NCBI RefSeq assembly: GCF_014837035.1
Contig: NZ_JACSPS010000002.1
Coordinates: 635,851-699,850 of the forward strand
Direction of reading: 5' to 3'
Origin: Kaistella pullorum
Lineage (GTDB): Bacteria; Bacteroidota; Bacteroidia; Flavobacteriales; Weeksellaceae
Length of the DNA stretch: 64,000 bases
Shown here: piece after piece, positions 41,005 through 50,541 of the stretch
Numbering within the stretch: position 1 is the stretch's first letter
How the letters are laid out: each line of letters opens with the position of its first letter
Program-made: the position numbers and the translations under genes
Notes under the pieces: model-generated
Database searches by the model: none
Seen by the model: only the letters and a program-made list of their open reading frames with translations
Told to the model about the DNA's origin: nothing

Positions 41005-43434
41005 ATGAAAAAACTTATATATTTTCTTCTCCTCTCTTTCCCCCTCGTTGCCTTTGCACAAAACAAATTAAAAGTGAGTGAAGCGGGCACCGAAAATCCG
41101 GTTGCCGGCGCTTCCGTTTTCTGCAGCAAAAAACTTATCGGGAGAACCAACTATGAAGGCGTGCTGACCTTTAAAACCAAATGCACCAAAGTGGATGTAA
41201 AAGCAGCCGGCTTCTACGATGATGAAGCGGTTGTTGACCGTGTGATGGAAGTTTCACTTGCCAAAGTGGATCCTAAAGTTCAGTCAATTGAAACTGTTTT
41301 AATCAATGACAGTAGTGATCCGCTGGCTCTGGCCATTTTAAAAAAGGTAAATGACAACTATAAAGACAATTCCCCGCTAAGCCTTGATTCTTACAGTTTT
41401 AAATCTTACGAAAAAATCTCGCTGGACCTGGATGAGGACAGCATTAAACAGTACAATACCTTTCTGCAGCACCGTCTAGATTCACTGAGTTTACTGCCCA
41501 CGGTACAGGTTAGCGAACAAAAGAAAAAAGATTCAACCGAGAGCGTAAATGTGCTCAAATTGATGTCTGAAAGTAAACTCTTTCTTTGGGAACGTGCATC
41601 GGAATTTTTGTATTCGAAGAAATACGGCGAAAAGATCAACATCCTGGATAACCGCGTGGCCGGCCTCAAAGATCCGATCTACGAAATGATGACCCTGCGG
41701 TCTAACCGGAATACGATGCCGCGCGAGATCCGTGAAGAAAACCGATCACTTTACCGTTTTTTCCTTACCGATTCAATTGAAATTGAAGGAAGAAAGAACT
41801 ATGTCATCCGGTTTCGCCAGGTCGATTATAAACAGCCCCTGAACAAACGCCGGTTCAATGGATATCTGTACGTAGATGCCGAAACCTACGGTCTGAAAAA
41901 GCTCGAAAGCAATAGCAAGAAAAAGTCTGAAGGTAGCATCACCAGTATCTGGAAACCCATGGACGGAAAATGGTTTCTGAGCAAGGAAAATTTGAAGATA
42001 AAAATGGGATCCACGGTTTTTGACAGCAAAAATGCGCAGGATGAAACGAAGGATCAAAAGCAGAAATTCGGGAATTACGTCTACATGATGGCTGATTATT
42101 TTGATTTTAAGTCTCCGATCGACGTTCAAAGCAAAGATTTCAGCGGCTACACGATGTCCGTGCAGAACGCAGACGGAAAATCACTCGATGCTTTCCGCAC
42201 AGATTCACTTTCCGCACGTGAAAAACTATCGTACGAAAAGATAGACAGCGTAGGCAAAAAGTATAAACTTGATCAGAAAATAAGCGGTTTCAGCGGCCTT
42301 ATCCGCGGAAAATTTCGGGCCGGACAAGTTGATTTTGACCTTTCGCAAGTCATTAAATACAATTTGTATGAAGGCGCAATGCTCGGTATCGCGGCCAAAC
42401 TGAACGAACGTTTTCATCCGTATATTTCACCCGATGCTTACATCGCATACGGATTTAAAGATCATAACTGGAAATACGGGGCGGGACTGGACGTAAAAAC
42501 CACACTTCAAAAGAACTCCTTTTTCCGCGCGGAATACTATCGTGATGTGATGGCTGCGGGCCGCTTCAGTGAAAATCTCTGGAATTTCAGGATGAAGATA
42601 ATGAACGCCGGCATCGACCTTAAAAACGACCGATTCTATAGTTATGACGGTTTCAAACTTTCATTTGAACACGACTTAAATAATGACCTGACCCTTCGTG
42701 CATCGGCGAAGAAAGACCGCGAAGAAGCAACATTTGATTACGATTTTATGCAGCGCGGTGCCCGGTTCCAGAATTTTGCAACGCAACTTACATTGAAGTA
42801 TTCGCCACGCTCTAAAAATATAATGACGCCAGCCGGAAAGTTTACTTACGAACAAAATTATCCTGAGTTTTTCTTTAATTATGAACAGGGTCTGAATGCA
42901 CTTGGCGGCGATTTACAGTACAGCAGATTTGATGCACTGGCGCAGCACAGCTTCAAGACGAAAGCGGGCGTTACCGGATTGCGTCTTTATGGCGGAATCG
43001 TTACCGGTGAGACGCCGATTTGGCACCATTTCACCATGAATGGCCTGGGCGCCGCAGACGGCAGCGGTTTCAACTATAACCTAACGTCTTTCCTTGGTTT
43101 TGCGACGATGGAAAGCGGAAAATATTTTAACGACAAGTTCGCAGGCTTCTACATTACGCACCGCATCCCGTGGTATTTCAGGACTTTTGGGAAAACCACT
43201 TCCAGTTTTGACATTATTTACCGCGGAGTAAGCGGCGACATGAAAGACCCGGAACAGCACAATTTTGAGTTCAGCAAGTTGGATCACCTTTATCAGGAAG
43301 TCGGGTTTGAGGTCAATCACTTCCTCGGAACGCCCTTTAACCTTGGCTTTTTCTACCGTGTCGGATATTATGCGACAGACGCATTCAAGGAAAATTTTGC
43401 GGTCCAACTGAAACTAAATGTATTAGGATTTTAG
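41005..43434 (+). CDS. DUF5686 outer-membrane protein with carboxypeptidase-like N-terminal domain
   Basis: 809 residues with a signal peptide (about 1-19, ending AFAQ). A carboxypeptidase-regulatory-like beta-sandwich (about 20-85) is followed by a DUF5686 region (about 100-430) and a C-terminal beta-barrel (about 440-809, ending in F with alternating aromatic strands). This is a common Bacteroidota arrangement, likely an outer-membrane channel or assembly factor without a TonB plug. The function is unknown. A small protein gene begins three bases after the stop, so the two are co-transcribed. Confidence 0.87.
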   Translation: MKKLIYFLLLSFPLVAFAQNKLKVSEAGTENPVAGASVFCSKKLIGRTNYEGVLTFKTKCTKVDVKAAGFYDDEAVVDRVMEVSLAKVDPKVQSIETVLINDSSDPLALAILKKVNDNYKDNSPLSLDSYSFKSYEKISLDLDEDSIKQYNTFLQHRLDSLSLLPTVQVSEQKKKDSTESVNVLKLMSESKLFLWERASEFLYSKKYGEKINILDNRVAGLKDPIYEMMTLRSNRNTMPREIREENRSLYRFFLTDSIEIEGRKNYVIRFRQVDYKQPLNKRRFNGYLYVDAETYGLKKLESNSKKKSEGSITSIWKPMDGKWFLSKENLKIKMGSTVFDSKNAQDETKDQKQKFGNYVYMMADYFDFKSPIDVQSKDFSGYTMSVQNADGKSLDAFRTDSLSAREKLSYEKIDSVGKKYKLDQKISGFSGLIRGKFRAGQVDFDLSQVIKYNLYEGAMLGIAAKLNERFHPYISPDAYIAYGFKDHNWKYGAGLDVKTTLQKNSFFRAEYYRDVMAAGRFSENLWNFRMKIMNAGIDLKNDRFYSYDGFKLSFEHDLNNDLTLRASAKKDREEATFDYDFMQRGARFQNFATQLTLKYSPRSKNIMTPAGKFTYEQNYPEFFFNYEQGLNALGGDLQYSRFDALAQHSFKTKAGVTGLRLYGGIVTGETPIWHHFTMNGLGAADGSGFNYNLTSFLGFATMESGKYFNDKFAGFYITHRIPWYFRTFGKTTSSFDIIYRGVSGDMKDPEQHNFEFSKLDHLYQEVGFEVNHFLGTPFNLGFFYRVGYYATDAFKENFAVQLKLNVLGF

Positions 43435-43437
43435 ATT

Positions 43438-43674
43438 ATGAAAACTATTCAGATTAAAGCAGCGCAGTTTTTTGAGCTTTTAAAAATGAAAGATGCATCA
43501 ATGTGGGAAATTTTCGCGCAGATGATTGACGGTGAAGAAAAAGAACTGATCTTTCTGGATGACGATGACCAGGTACTTTTTAATTATACGCTGCCTAAGA
43601 CTTTGGAACAGCTCAACGAAGACCGCGCGCAGTTCGCAAAGGAATATTCGGCGAAACTTTCAGGTCTTAATTAG
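43438..43674 (+). CDS. Small conserved-looking protein, function unknown
   Basis: 78 residues, acidic in the centre (DDDDQ). No signal peptide or membrane helix. It starts three bases after the DUF5686 gene on the same strand, which argues for co-expression and translational coupling. The segment AAQFFELLKMKDASMWEIFAQ suggests two amphipathic helices followed by a short strand region. I do not recognise the family. Its last eight bases overlap the end of the convergent folP gene. Confidence 0.75.
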   Translation: MKTIQIKAAQFFELLKMKDASMWEIFAQMIDGEEKELIFLDDDDQVLFNYTLPKTLEQLNEDRAQFAKEYSAKLSGLN

Positions 43675-44524
43675 ATTCTAAAAATTCAGCGAGCGTCTTT
43701 TGCGCGGCAGCGACATCGTGAACGCGAAGGATTTTTGCACCTTTCTGTAAGACTTTCAGATGCAGTTTCTGTGTTTCTTCATTGATGTCATGCGGCAACT
43801 TACCCAGCGGTTTGTAGATGAATGATTTGCGGGAAATACCAATCAGCATTGGGTTTTGGCCAAAATTTATATGCTGCACCTTATCGATCAAATCGTGCTG
43901 CTGCTCTACCGTTTTACCAAAACCGAATCCCGGATCTACGATGATGTCTTTAACGCCCAGACTCCTCAATTCCAGAATCTTTTCAGAAAGATACATGTTG
44001 ATTTCAGGTAATAGATTTCCTTCTAGCTTTTGGCTGTGCATTTCATCATAGGTCGGGTTCACATGCATCAAAATGTAGGGCAAGCCGGTTTTTGCGACAG
44101 TTCCGAACATTTTGGGATCAAACATTCCGCCGGAAATATCATTCACCACATCTATCCCTTCATCAAAACCAAAGTTGACGACATCCGAATGGAAGGTATC
44201 CAGTGAAATCAGCGTCTCCGGAAATTCTATTTTGATGGTTGAAATCAGTTTTCCGAGCCTATTTATTTCCTCTTCGGCCGTAAGATATTGCGATTTTGGG
44301 CGCGTAGACTGTGCGCCGATATCGATGAAGGTGGCACCATCACGAAGCATTTTTTCAGTCTGTCTTAATGCGTCATTGTGATCATTAAATTTTCCTCCAT
44401 CTGAAAAAGAATCGGGCGTAATATTTAGGATGCCCATAATTTTTGGCACCTCAAGACTGACTAACCTTCCGCGGCAGTTAATAGAAAATGCTGATGAACC
44501 GAACGCGTTGAAAACCTTATCCAT
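43667..44524 (-). CDS. folP: Dihydropteroate synthase
   Basis: 285 residues, standard size. It condenses para-aminobenzoate with the pterin pyrophosphate in folate synthesis and is the sulfonamide target. The pterin-binding signature MGILNITPDSFSDGG is near residues 27-43, followed by the family motifs DIGAQSTRP and VVNDISGGMFD and the phosphate-binding GISRKS later on. All look intact. The TAATTTTG -7 element ends four bases before the ATG. It converges with the small gene at 43438-43674, overlapping its end by eight bases. Confidence 0.95.
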   Translation of the reverse strand: MDKVFNAFGSSAFSINCRGRLVSLEVPKIMGILNITPDSFSDGGKFNDHNDALRQTEKMLRDGATFIDIGAQSTRPKSQYLTAEEEINRLGKLISTIKIEFPETLISLDTFHSDVVNFGFDEGIDVVNDISGGMFDPKMFGTVAKTGLPYILMHVNPTYDEMHSQKLEGNLLPEINMYLSEKILELRSLGVKDIIVDPGFGFGKTVEQQHDLIDKVQHINFGQNPMLIGISRKSFIYKPLGKLPHDINEETQKLHLKVLQKGAKILRVHDVAAAQKTLAEFLESN

Positions 44525-44528
44525 AGCG

Positions 44529-44536
44529 CAAAATTA
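44529..44536 (-). promoter_or_regulatory. -7 promoter element abutting folP
   Basis: TAATTTTG on the minus strand, ending four bases before ATG 44524. A transcript starting at the usual distance would be leaderless or nearly so. Confidence 0.5.
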
Positions 44537-44593
44537 GCTAAAAGCGCATAATAAATCGGGGCAGCAAAGGTTTTAGGCATGTTTTAAAATCCT

Positions 44594-44601
44594 TATCTTT
44601 G
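44594..44601 (+). promoter_or_regulatory. -7 promoter element for the DUF1599 gene
   Basis: TATCTTTG, 17 bases before ATG 44619. No clear -33 TTG. Confidence 0.5.
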
Positions 44602-44618
44602 GAAAGATTTGAATTTTT

Positions 44619-45188
44619 ATGCAAAAAACGTCCGCACAATTTGACGATGTCATCACGCTTTGCCGTGATCTTTTCACCAAAAAGCTGTCCGATTACGGCC
44701 CATCATTCCGCGTTTTACGCGCGCCTTCGCTCACAGACCAGATTTTCATCAAAGTTAAAAGTCTCCGTACATTTCAAACCACCGGCACCTCAAAAGTTGG
44801 CGAATCTGAGGGAGAAAATTTCATTGCGATTGTCAATTATGCTATTATTGGCCTGATCCAGCTAGAAAAAGGTGTTGCGGATGATTATCGTGAAGACCGG
44901 GAAGAAATGCTACATCTTTATGACCATTTTGCGGGTGAAGCCAAAGCGTTGATGCTGCGAAAAAACCACGATTATGGTGAAGCCTGGCGCGAAATGCGAA
45001 TCTCATCAATCACAGATTTAATTTATCAGAAAGTGCTCAGAACCAAGCAGATTGAAGACAACGCAGGACAAACGGTGGTTTCAGAAGGCATTGATGCGAA
45101 CTATTTTGATATGCTGAATTATGCAGCTTTCTGCCTGATCCGCCTGCGTGAAAAAAGTTTTCCAACGGTAAAAACTTCTGAAAATTAA
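44619..45188 (+). CDS. DUF1599 protein with two tandem copies of the domain
   Basis: 189 residues with two similar halves: KKLSDYGPSFRVLRAPSLTDQIFIKV (about residues 22-47) and RKNHDYGEAWREMRISSITDLIYQKV (about 108-133), each followed by an AIVNYAIIGLIQL or DMLNYAAFCLIRL helix. This is the DUF1599 (nucleotide-modification-associated domain 1) fold, arising from internal duplication. No enzyme activity is established for this arrangement; the annotation name hints at DNA or nucleotide modification only by association. It lies 6 bases before a DoxX-like gene. Confidence 0.85.
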   Translation: MQKTSAQFDDVITLCRDLFTKKLSDYGPSFRVLRAPSLTDQIFIKVKSLRTFQTTGTSKVGESEGENFIAIVNYAIIGLIQLEKGVADDYREDREEMLHLYDHFAGEAKALMLRKNHDYGEAWREMRISSITDLIYQKVLRTKQIEDNAGQTVVSEGIDANYFDMLNYAAFCLIRLREKSFPTVKTSEN

Positions 45189-45194
45189 GCCATT

Positions 45195-46280
45195 ATGAAA
45201 TCAGTTTTACGGATTGCTGTTGCACTTATTTTCATTGCCTCCGGTTTCGTAAAGGCAGTGGATGTCGTAGGTTTTTCATTTAAACTTGAAGAATATTTTT
45301 CGCCAACGGTCTTCAACATGCCTTTTTTTGAAAGCATCGCGCTACCAATCGCTATTTTGGTGGTGGCGCTCGAATTGGTTTTGGGCTTTCTTCTGTTGCT
45401 GAAAATCAGGCTGCGGTTTTCACTTGCGGCGCTGATCGCTTTGTGCATTTTCTTCGCTTTCCTCACGTTTTATTCCGCATATTTCAACAAAGTGACCGAT
45501 TGCGGATGTTTTGGTGATGCCATCAAATTCACGCCGTGGCAAAGTTTCTTTAAAGACATTATTTTGCTGCTTGGTCTTATCGTGTTGTGGCTGCTGTACA
45601 GAAATTCTTTTGGGCTTTTACAGCCAAAAAGGCCTGCCAAATATATCGTGTTCTCGGTTCTGGTTATCACAATGGGTCTGATTACGATTCACGGCATCGT
45701 ACATGAACCGCTGATCGATTTCCGCGATTATAAAATCGGGACCGATTTGAAAGAGGAAAAAATTAAGATCGAAAAAAATCCTTCTGAATACAAGACTTTC
45801 TATTCACTGAAAAATCAGAAAACTTCTGAAGTCTTCGAGGTGAACCAAGATGAATATGTGAACGACAAAAAATATTGGGAAGAAGGCTCGCCGTGGAAGA
45901 TCGAGGATGGGAAAACCTCATCAAAAATCGTGAAGGAAGGTTACAGTTCCGAGATTGCAAAATTCAAACCTGAAACGTCGGAAGGGATTGATTTGACCAT
46001 CGAAATCATCAACGCGCCAAAAGCAATTCTGGTCTTTTCTTACGATCCGAAAAACGCAGATGCGCAGCTTATCAGGGAAACGGAGTATAATCTTTTAAGC
46101 CAAAAAAACACGTATGTTTTGGGAATTTCAACGGATCCAAACACCTTTAAAACAATCAAAAACGCACTGATGGACGGTACTGCGATAAAGACCATTGCAC
46201 GAAGCAATCCGTTTGTGGTGGTTTTAGAAAACGGAAAAATCGTCAGTAAAATGTCGGCGAAAGATTATCTGAAACAGTAA
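45195..46280 (+). CDS. DoxX/MauE-like membrane protein with C-terminal soluble domain
   Basis: 361 residues. Four membrane helices (about 5-25, 50-75, 80-105, 120-140) contain the DoxX/MauE-like pattern including RIAVALIFIASGFVKAVD and NKVTDCGCFGDAIKF, where the CGCFGD cysteines may be redox-active or metal-binding. A fifth helix follows (about 150-170), and a soluble C-terminal region of about 190 residues may be thioredoxin-like (AILVFSYDPKNADAQLIRE). Some relatives are assigned to the BT_3928 family. Its gene starts six bases after DUF1599, so the two probably form an operon. Confidence 0.78.
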   Translation: MKSVLRIAVALIFIASGFVKAVDVVGFSFKLEEYFSPTVFNMPFFESIALPIAILVVALELVLGFLLLLKIRLRFSLAALIALCIFFAFLTFYSAYFNKVTDCGCFGDAIKFTPWQSFFKDIILLLGLIVLWLLYRNSFGLLQPKRPAKYIVFSVLVITMGLITIHGIVHEPLIDFRDYKIGTDLKEEKIKIEKNPSEYKTFYSLKNQKTSEVFEVNQDEYVNDKKYWEEGSPWKIEDGKTSSKIVKEGYSSEIAKFKPETSEGIDLTIEIINAPKAILVFSYDPKNADAQLIRETEYNLLSQKNTYVLGISTDPNTFKTIKNALMDGTAIKTIARSNPFVVVLENGKIVSKMSAKDYLKQ

Positions 46281-46387
46281 ATTTTAAGAGTATAAACTGT
46301 AAACGGAATCTTTTACGGCTACTTTAAAACTGTGACAAATTAAACTTTAAAACAATTTGAACTATAATAATTTAAAAAAATAAAACA

Positions 46388-46738
46388 ATGCAAAAATCTA
46401 ATAAATCAATCGCGGGTTATCATATTCTAATGATTTTATCGTCTGTTGACGGCGAATTCGCACCGGAAGAAGGCTTGAAATTCCAGGAATTCCTTGCCGA
46501 AGAATTCCCGTTCAAAGTAGATCTTGATGACGAACTCGACATCATCGCCACACTTCATCCGGACAAATGGCAGGAGCATTTCGAGTTTCATGCGCAGTGT
46601 TTCTATGATGATTCTACCGACGAGGAAAGAAAATCTTTCGCGGAGTTTGCCAAATCACTTATCAAAGCCGATGAAGACGTAACTGACAAGGAACACGACT
46701 ACTATCTTCAGCTAAAAAAAATCTGGAAGCTCGACTGA
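46388..46738 (+). CDS. TerB-like helical protein
   Basis: 116 residues, all-helical and acidic. The pattern SSVDGEFAPEEGLKFQEFL early and SLIKADEDVTDKEHDYYLQL late matches the repeated DGxxxxxE element of TerB/tellurite-resistance-like domains, which bind metals at acidic clusters in some members. It carries no tellurite operon context: TerC is 18 kb away. I treat it as a stand-alone TerB-fold protein of unknown role. It lies 31 bases before the prolyl oligopeptidase gene on the same strand. Confidence 0.7.
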   Translation: MQKSNKSIAGYHILMILSSVDGEFAPEEGLKFQEFLAEEFPFKVDLDDELDIIATLHPDKWQEHFEFHAQCFYDDSTDEERKSFAEFAKSLIKADEDVTDKEHDYYLQLKKIWKLD

Positions 46739-46769
46739 AGCTTTCAATAAAAAACTAAAAACCACACCG

Positions 46770-48896
46770 ATGAAAAAAACGCTCGCTGCTTCACTTCTCA
46801 CTTTTACCTGTCTGATGAACGCACAAAACTGGCCTGATACCAAACCACCGGTTGCCGAAAAGCAAAATCATGTACGCGATATCCATGGCGACAAAGTTGC
46901 GGATCCCTATTACTGGATGATCGATTACTTCAAAAAAGGAAAAGATTCCACCAAAGTTGTAGATTATCTTACGGCTGAGAACGCGTATGTGGAAACCATG
47001 ATGGCCGACACAAAACCGCTGCAGACCGAGCTTTTTAACGAAATGAAAGCGCGGATTAAGGAAAAGGACGAAAGCGTGCCGGTTTACAAGAACGGCTACT
47101 ATTATTATTCGCGAACCGAAAGAGGAAAGCAGTATTTCAAGTATTGCAGAAAAAAAGGTAGTCTTTCTGCGCCTGAAGAAGTCTTGCTCGACGTGGACCG
47201 GATGGCAGAAGGAAAACCATATTTTGCGGCTGCACACTTCAATGTTTCGCCTGATAATACGATGATGACCTTTGGTGTGGATGATGTTTCGCGCCGTCAG
47301 TATCGGATTTATCTTAAAGATTTACGTACGGGAAAAATCACGGATTTAGGTATAAAAAACACGGAAGGTGACGCGATCTGGGCAGCTGATAACAAAACGC
47401 TTTTTTACACGGCAAAGAATGATGTGACGCTTCTTTCGGAAAAAATCAAGCGCCATACATTAGGTACAGATCCGGCTAAGGATGTGGTGGTCTACGAAGA
47501 AAAAGACAAGAGCAATTATCTTGGCGTTGCTAAATCGAAGAACCAGAAATATATTTTCATCTATTCCGCGGCCACGACAAGCAGTGAAATCCGGTATTTG
47601 CCGACGGACCAGCCTAACGCAGCTTTCTCAGTGTTTCAGCCACGAATGAAGGACGTGCTTTACGATGTGTATCCGCTGGAAGAAAAGTTCCTGATCTTAA
47701 CCAATAAGGACGCGCTCAACTTCAAAGTCATGGAAACGCCTTTGGATAAAACCGGGCTTCAAAACTGGAAGGAAGTACTGCCGCACCGGCCCGATGTGCT
47801 GGTTGCGGGCATTGACGAATTCAAGAATTTTCTGGTCTTTAATGAAAGACAGAACGGCTTGTCTCAACTTGCTATCCTCGACAGAAAAACACAGAAAAAG
47901 GAATTCTTGAAATTTGACGAACCTACCTACTCCATTCGTCCGATGGAAAACCCTGATTATAACACCGATAATTTCAGGTTTGTCTATACCTCGATGATTA
48001 CACCGAGTTCGCAGTACGAGCAAAACCTGCGTACAGGTGCTAGAACATTGCTGAAGCAGCAGGAAGTTTTGGGCGGTTATGACAAATCGCAATATGTAAC
48101 AGAAAGACTTTTCGCGACAGCGAAAGACGGAACTCAAATTCCGCTTTCGGTAGTTTATAAGAAAGGATTTGAGAAAAACGGTAAAAACCCGGTGTTACTT
48201 TACGGATACGGATCATATGGAAATTCCATGGAAGCTACGTTCAGCTCTCCACGGCTCAGCCTTTTGAACCGGGGCTTTGCCTTCGTGACCGCGCATATCC
48301 GTGGTGGCCAGGAAATGGGAAGACAGTGGTATGAAGACGGCAAAATGATGAAGAAAATCAACACATTCATCGATTTCATCGATGCGGGCGAATATTTAGT
48401 GAAAGAGAAATTCACCTCTCCGCAGCATTTGTACGCGCAGGGCGGTTCCGCCGGCGGGCTTCTGATGGGCGCGGTAATGAACATGAAACCTGAACTTTTC
48501 AATGGTATCGTCGCGCAGGTTCCGTTTGTGGATGTGGTGAATACGATGCTTGATGAGAGTATTCCGCTTACCACGAATGAATATGATGAATGGGGAAATC
48601 CGAATACCGAAGCAGCTTACCGCTACATGAAATCGTATTCTCCATATGAGAATATCACCAAAAAGAATTACCCGAATCTTCTAATAACCACAGGTTTACA
48701 CGATTCCCAGGTTCAGTATTTCGAGCCGGCAAAATGGGCCGCAAAACTTCGCGACATCAAAATAGGAAATAATGTGATCTTGCTTAAAACGGACATGGCG
48801 TTCGGACACGGTGGCGCATCGGGGAGATTTGATTATCTGAAAGATGTAGCGTTGGTTTATGCTTTTCTGCTCAAACTTGAAGGTATTAAAAAATAA
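46770..48896 (+). CDS. Prolyl oligopeptidase (S9A family), secreted
   Basis: 708 residues with a signal peptide (about 1-18, ending LMNAQ). A seven-bladed propeller (about 80-430) filters substrates. The catalytic domain has Ser560 (QGGSAGGL), Asp645 (LHDSQV) and His680 (FGHGG). Prolyl oligopeptidases cleave after proline in short peptides. With a signal peptide it should act in the periplasm or outside the cell, complementing the DPP-IV at 31-33 kb. The N-terminal WPDTKPPVAEKQ and PYYWM motif are typical of the family. Confidence 0.95.
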   Translation: MKKTLAASLLTFTCLMNAQNWPDTKPPVAEKQNHVRDIHGDKVADPYYWMIDYFKKGKDSTKVVDYLTAENAYVETMMADTKPLQTELFNEMKARIKEKDESVPVYKNGYYYYSRTERGKQYFKYCRKKGSLSAPEEVLLDVDRMAEGKPYFAAAHFNVSPDNTMMTFGVDDVSRRQYRIYLKDLRTGKITDLGIKNTEGDAIWAADNKTLFYTAKNDVTLLSEKIKRHTLGTDPAKDVVVYEEKDKSNYLGVAKSKNQKYIFIYSAATTSSEIRYLPTDQPNAAFSVFQPRMKDVLYDVYPLEEKFLILTNKDALNFKVMETPLDKTGLQNWKEVLPHRPDVLVAGIDEFKNFLVFNERQNGLSQLAILDRKTQKKEFLKFDEPTYSIRPMENPDYNTDNFRFVYTSMITPSSQYEQNLRTGARTLLKQQEVLGGYDKSQYVTERLFATAKDGTQIPLSVVYKKGFEKNGKNPVLLYGYGSYGNSMEATFSSPRLSLLNRGFAFVTAHIRGGQEMGRQWYEDGKMMKKINTFIDFIDAGEYLVKEKFTSPQHLYAQGGSAGGLLMGAVMNMKPELFNGIVAQVPFVDVVNTMLDESIPLTTNEYDEWGNPNTEAAYRYMKSYSPYENITKKNYPNLLITTGLHDSQVQYFEPAKWAAKLRDIKIGNNVILLKTDMAFGHGGASGRFDYLKDVALVYAFLLKLEGIKK

Positions 48897-48928
48897 AATT
48901 AAAGACATTAAAAAAATAATTAATCGCT

Positions 48929-49687
48929 ATGAGAAAAAATATCGTTGCCGGAAACTGGAAGATGAATAAGAACGTAATCGAGGCGCAGCAGCTGATGTTT
49001 CAGTTACTCGAATACAAAAAAAACAACACTACGAACTGTGAAGTTTGGATCGCGCCGCCTTCGCTTTATCTCATGATGGCAAAGGATCTTTATGAACAGG
49101 ACGAGATCGGTGTTTTCGCGCAGGACATGAGCGAACATGAAAGCGGTGCGTATACTGGCGAAATTTCGGCAGATATGCTCGATTCTATCGATGCTACAGG
49201 CGCAATCATCGGGCATTCTGAAAGACGCCAGTATCACGGCGAGACCGATTCTCACTGCAACCGGAAAGTGAAACTGGCATTGGACAAAGGTCTGATCCCA
49301 ATTTATTGCAACGGCGAAACTTTAGAACAGAGAAAATCCGGACAACATCTGGAAGTGGTAAAAAACCAAACCGAAACGGCTTTATTTACCCTTACCGCAG
49401 AAGAAATCAAAAAAGTTGTGATCGCTTACGAACCGGTTTGGGCCATCGGAACCGGTGAAACCGCAAGTCCGGAGCAGGCGCAGGAAATCCATGCGCACAT
49501 CCGTAGTTTGATCGCCAACAAATATGGCAAAGAAATCGCGGACGAGATTTCAATCCTTTATGGTGGATCCGTAAAGCCTGAAAATGCCCAAGAAATCTTC
49601 TCGCAGACCGATATTGACGGCGGATTAATCGGCGGAGCAGCACTCAAGATCGATGACTTCAGTAAGATTATTGAAGGATTTAATTAG
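48929..49687 (+). CDS. tpiA: Triosephosphate isomerase
   Basis: 252 residues, the standard TIM-barrel length. It interconverts dihydroxyacetone phosphate and glyceraldehyde-3-phosphate in glycolysis. Catalytic residues are Lys11 (AGNWKMNKN), His96 (IIGHSERR) and Glu168 (AYEPVWAIGTG), and the phosphate-binding motif YGGSVKPENA follows. The sequence is complete. It lies 32 bases after the oligopeptidase and ends at a strong hairpin that also faces the clpP gene. Confidence 0.97.
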   Translation: MRKNIVAGNWKMNKNVIEAQQLMFQLLEYKKNNTTNCEVWIAPPSLYLMMAKDLYEQDEIGVFAQDMSEHESGAYTGEISADMLDSIDATGAIIGHSERRQYHGETDSHCNRKVKLALDKGLIPIYCNGETLEQRKSGQHLEVVKNQTETALFTLTAEEIKKVVIAYEPVWAIGTGETASPEQAQEIHAHIRSLIANKYGKEIADEISILYGGSVKPENAQEIFSQTDIDGGLIGGAALKIDDFSKIIEGFN

Positions 49688-49733
49688 TAATCAAGTCAAA
49701 AGTAAAAAGTCGAAAGTCCCTTTTATTATAAAA

Positions 49734-49765
49734 TAGAAACGCGCTGAAAATTCAGCGCGTTTCTA
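49734..49765. terminator. Bidirectional terminator between tpiA and clpP
   Basis: A 15-bp perfect stem (TAGAAACGCGCTGAA / TTCAGCGCGTTTCTA) with a two-base loop, one of the strongest palindromes in the window, lies between the two convergent stops. Confidence 0.9.
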
Positions 49766-49782
49766 TTTGATTGGAATTGATG

Positions 49783-50466
49783 TTATTTCCCGATTTTTCT
49801 TTCCAAAACTTCATCCACCATCCCGAATTCCTTCGCTTCAGAAGAAGTCATCCAGTAATCTCTGTCCGAAGCTTTCTCTACCCATTCGTAAGTCTGTCCG
49901 GAGTGAATTGAGATAATATCGTAAAGTTCCTTTTTCAGTTTGAGCATTTCTCTCAGATTGATTTCCATATCCGAAGCCACACCCTGCGCGCCACCGGAAG
50001 GCTGGTGAATCATCACGCGTGAATGTTTCAGTGCCGAACGTTTTCCTTTTTCTCCTGCAACCAGAAGTACCGCACCCATTGATGCTGCCATTCCGGTACA
50101 AATCGTGGAAACATCGGGTTTGATGATCTGCATGGTGTCATAAATCCCCAAACCTGCATAAACGCTGCCTCCAGGGGAATTGATGTAGATCTGAATATCC
50201 TTGGAAGCGTCGGAACTTTCGAGAAACAGAAGCTGCGCAGTCACAATATTCGCTACCTGATCATCAATGCCGGTTCCGAGGAAAATTATCCGGTCCATCA
50301 TCAGACGGGAAAAAACGTCCATCTGAGCTACGTTCAGGCGGCGTTCCTCCATGATATATGGTGTAAGGTTAGTTGGGCCATACATGCCCATATATTGGTC
50401 AGTGGCGAGTCCGCTGTTACCTAAATGCTTCACAGAGAAATCCCTGAAATCCTTTTTTATATCCAT
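49783..50466 (-). CDS. clpP: ATP-dependent Clp protease proteolytic subunit
   Basis: 227 residues. It forms the tetradecameric barrel that degrades proteins unfolded by ClpX or ClpA. The catalytic triad is Ser129 (TGMAASMGA), His154 (MIHQPSGG) and Asp203 (DRDYWM). The N-terminal ~30 residues extend beyond the usual start of mature ClpP and include NLTPYIMEERR, the typical propeptide and axial-loop region. Length and motifs fit a functional subunit. It lies downstream of dnaG on the minus strand but no clpX follows it. Confidence 0.97.
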   Translation of the reverse strand: MDIKKDFRDFSVKHLGNSGLATDQYMGMYGPTNLTPYIMEERRLNVAQMDVFSRLMMDRIIFLGTGIDDQVANIVTAQLLFLESSDASKDIQIYINSPGGSVYAGLGIYDTMQIIKPDVSTICTGMAASMGAVLLVAGEKGKRSALKHSRVMIHQPSGGAQGVASDMEINLREMLKLKKELYDIISIHSGQTYEWVEKASDRDYWMTSSEAKEFGMVDEVLERKIGK

Positions 50467-50541
50467 TTTTATATGTTTTACTTAAATTTTAGCAAACCAA
50501 AGTACACAAACGGCATTCCAAAATAAAAGACCGACAAACTG

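Noticed and set aside
27603-46738. Tellurite-resistance island from TerC and TerB-like genes
   Set aside because: The TerC gene and the TerB-like gene are 18 kb apart on unrelated transcription units, with no TerA, TerD or TerZ-like genes near, so no ter operon exists here.
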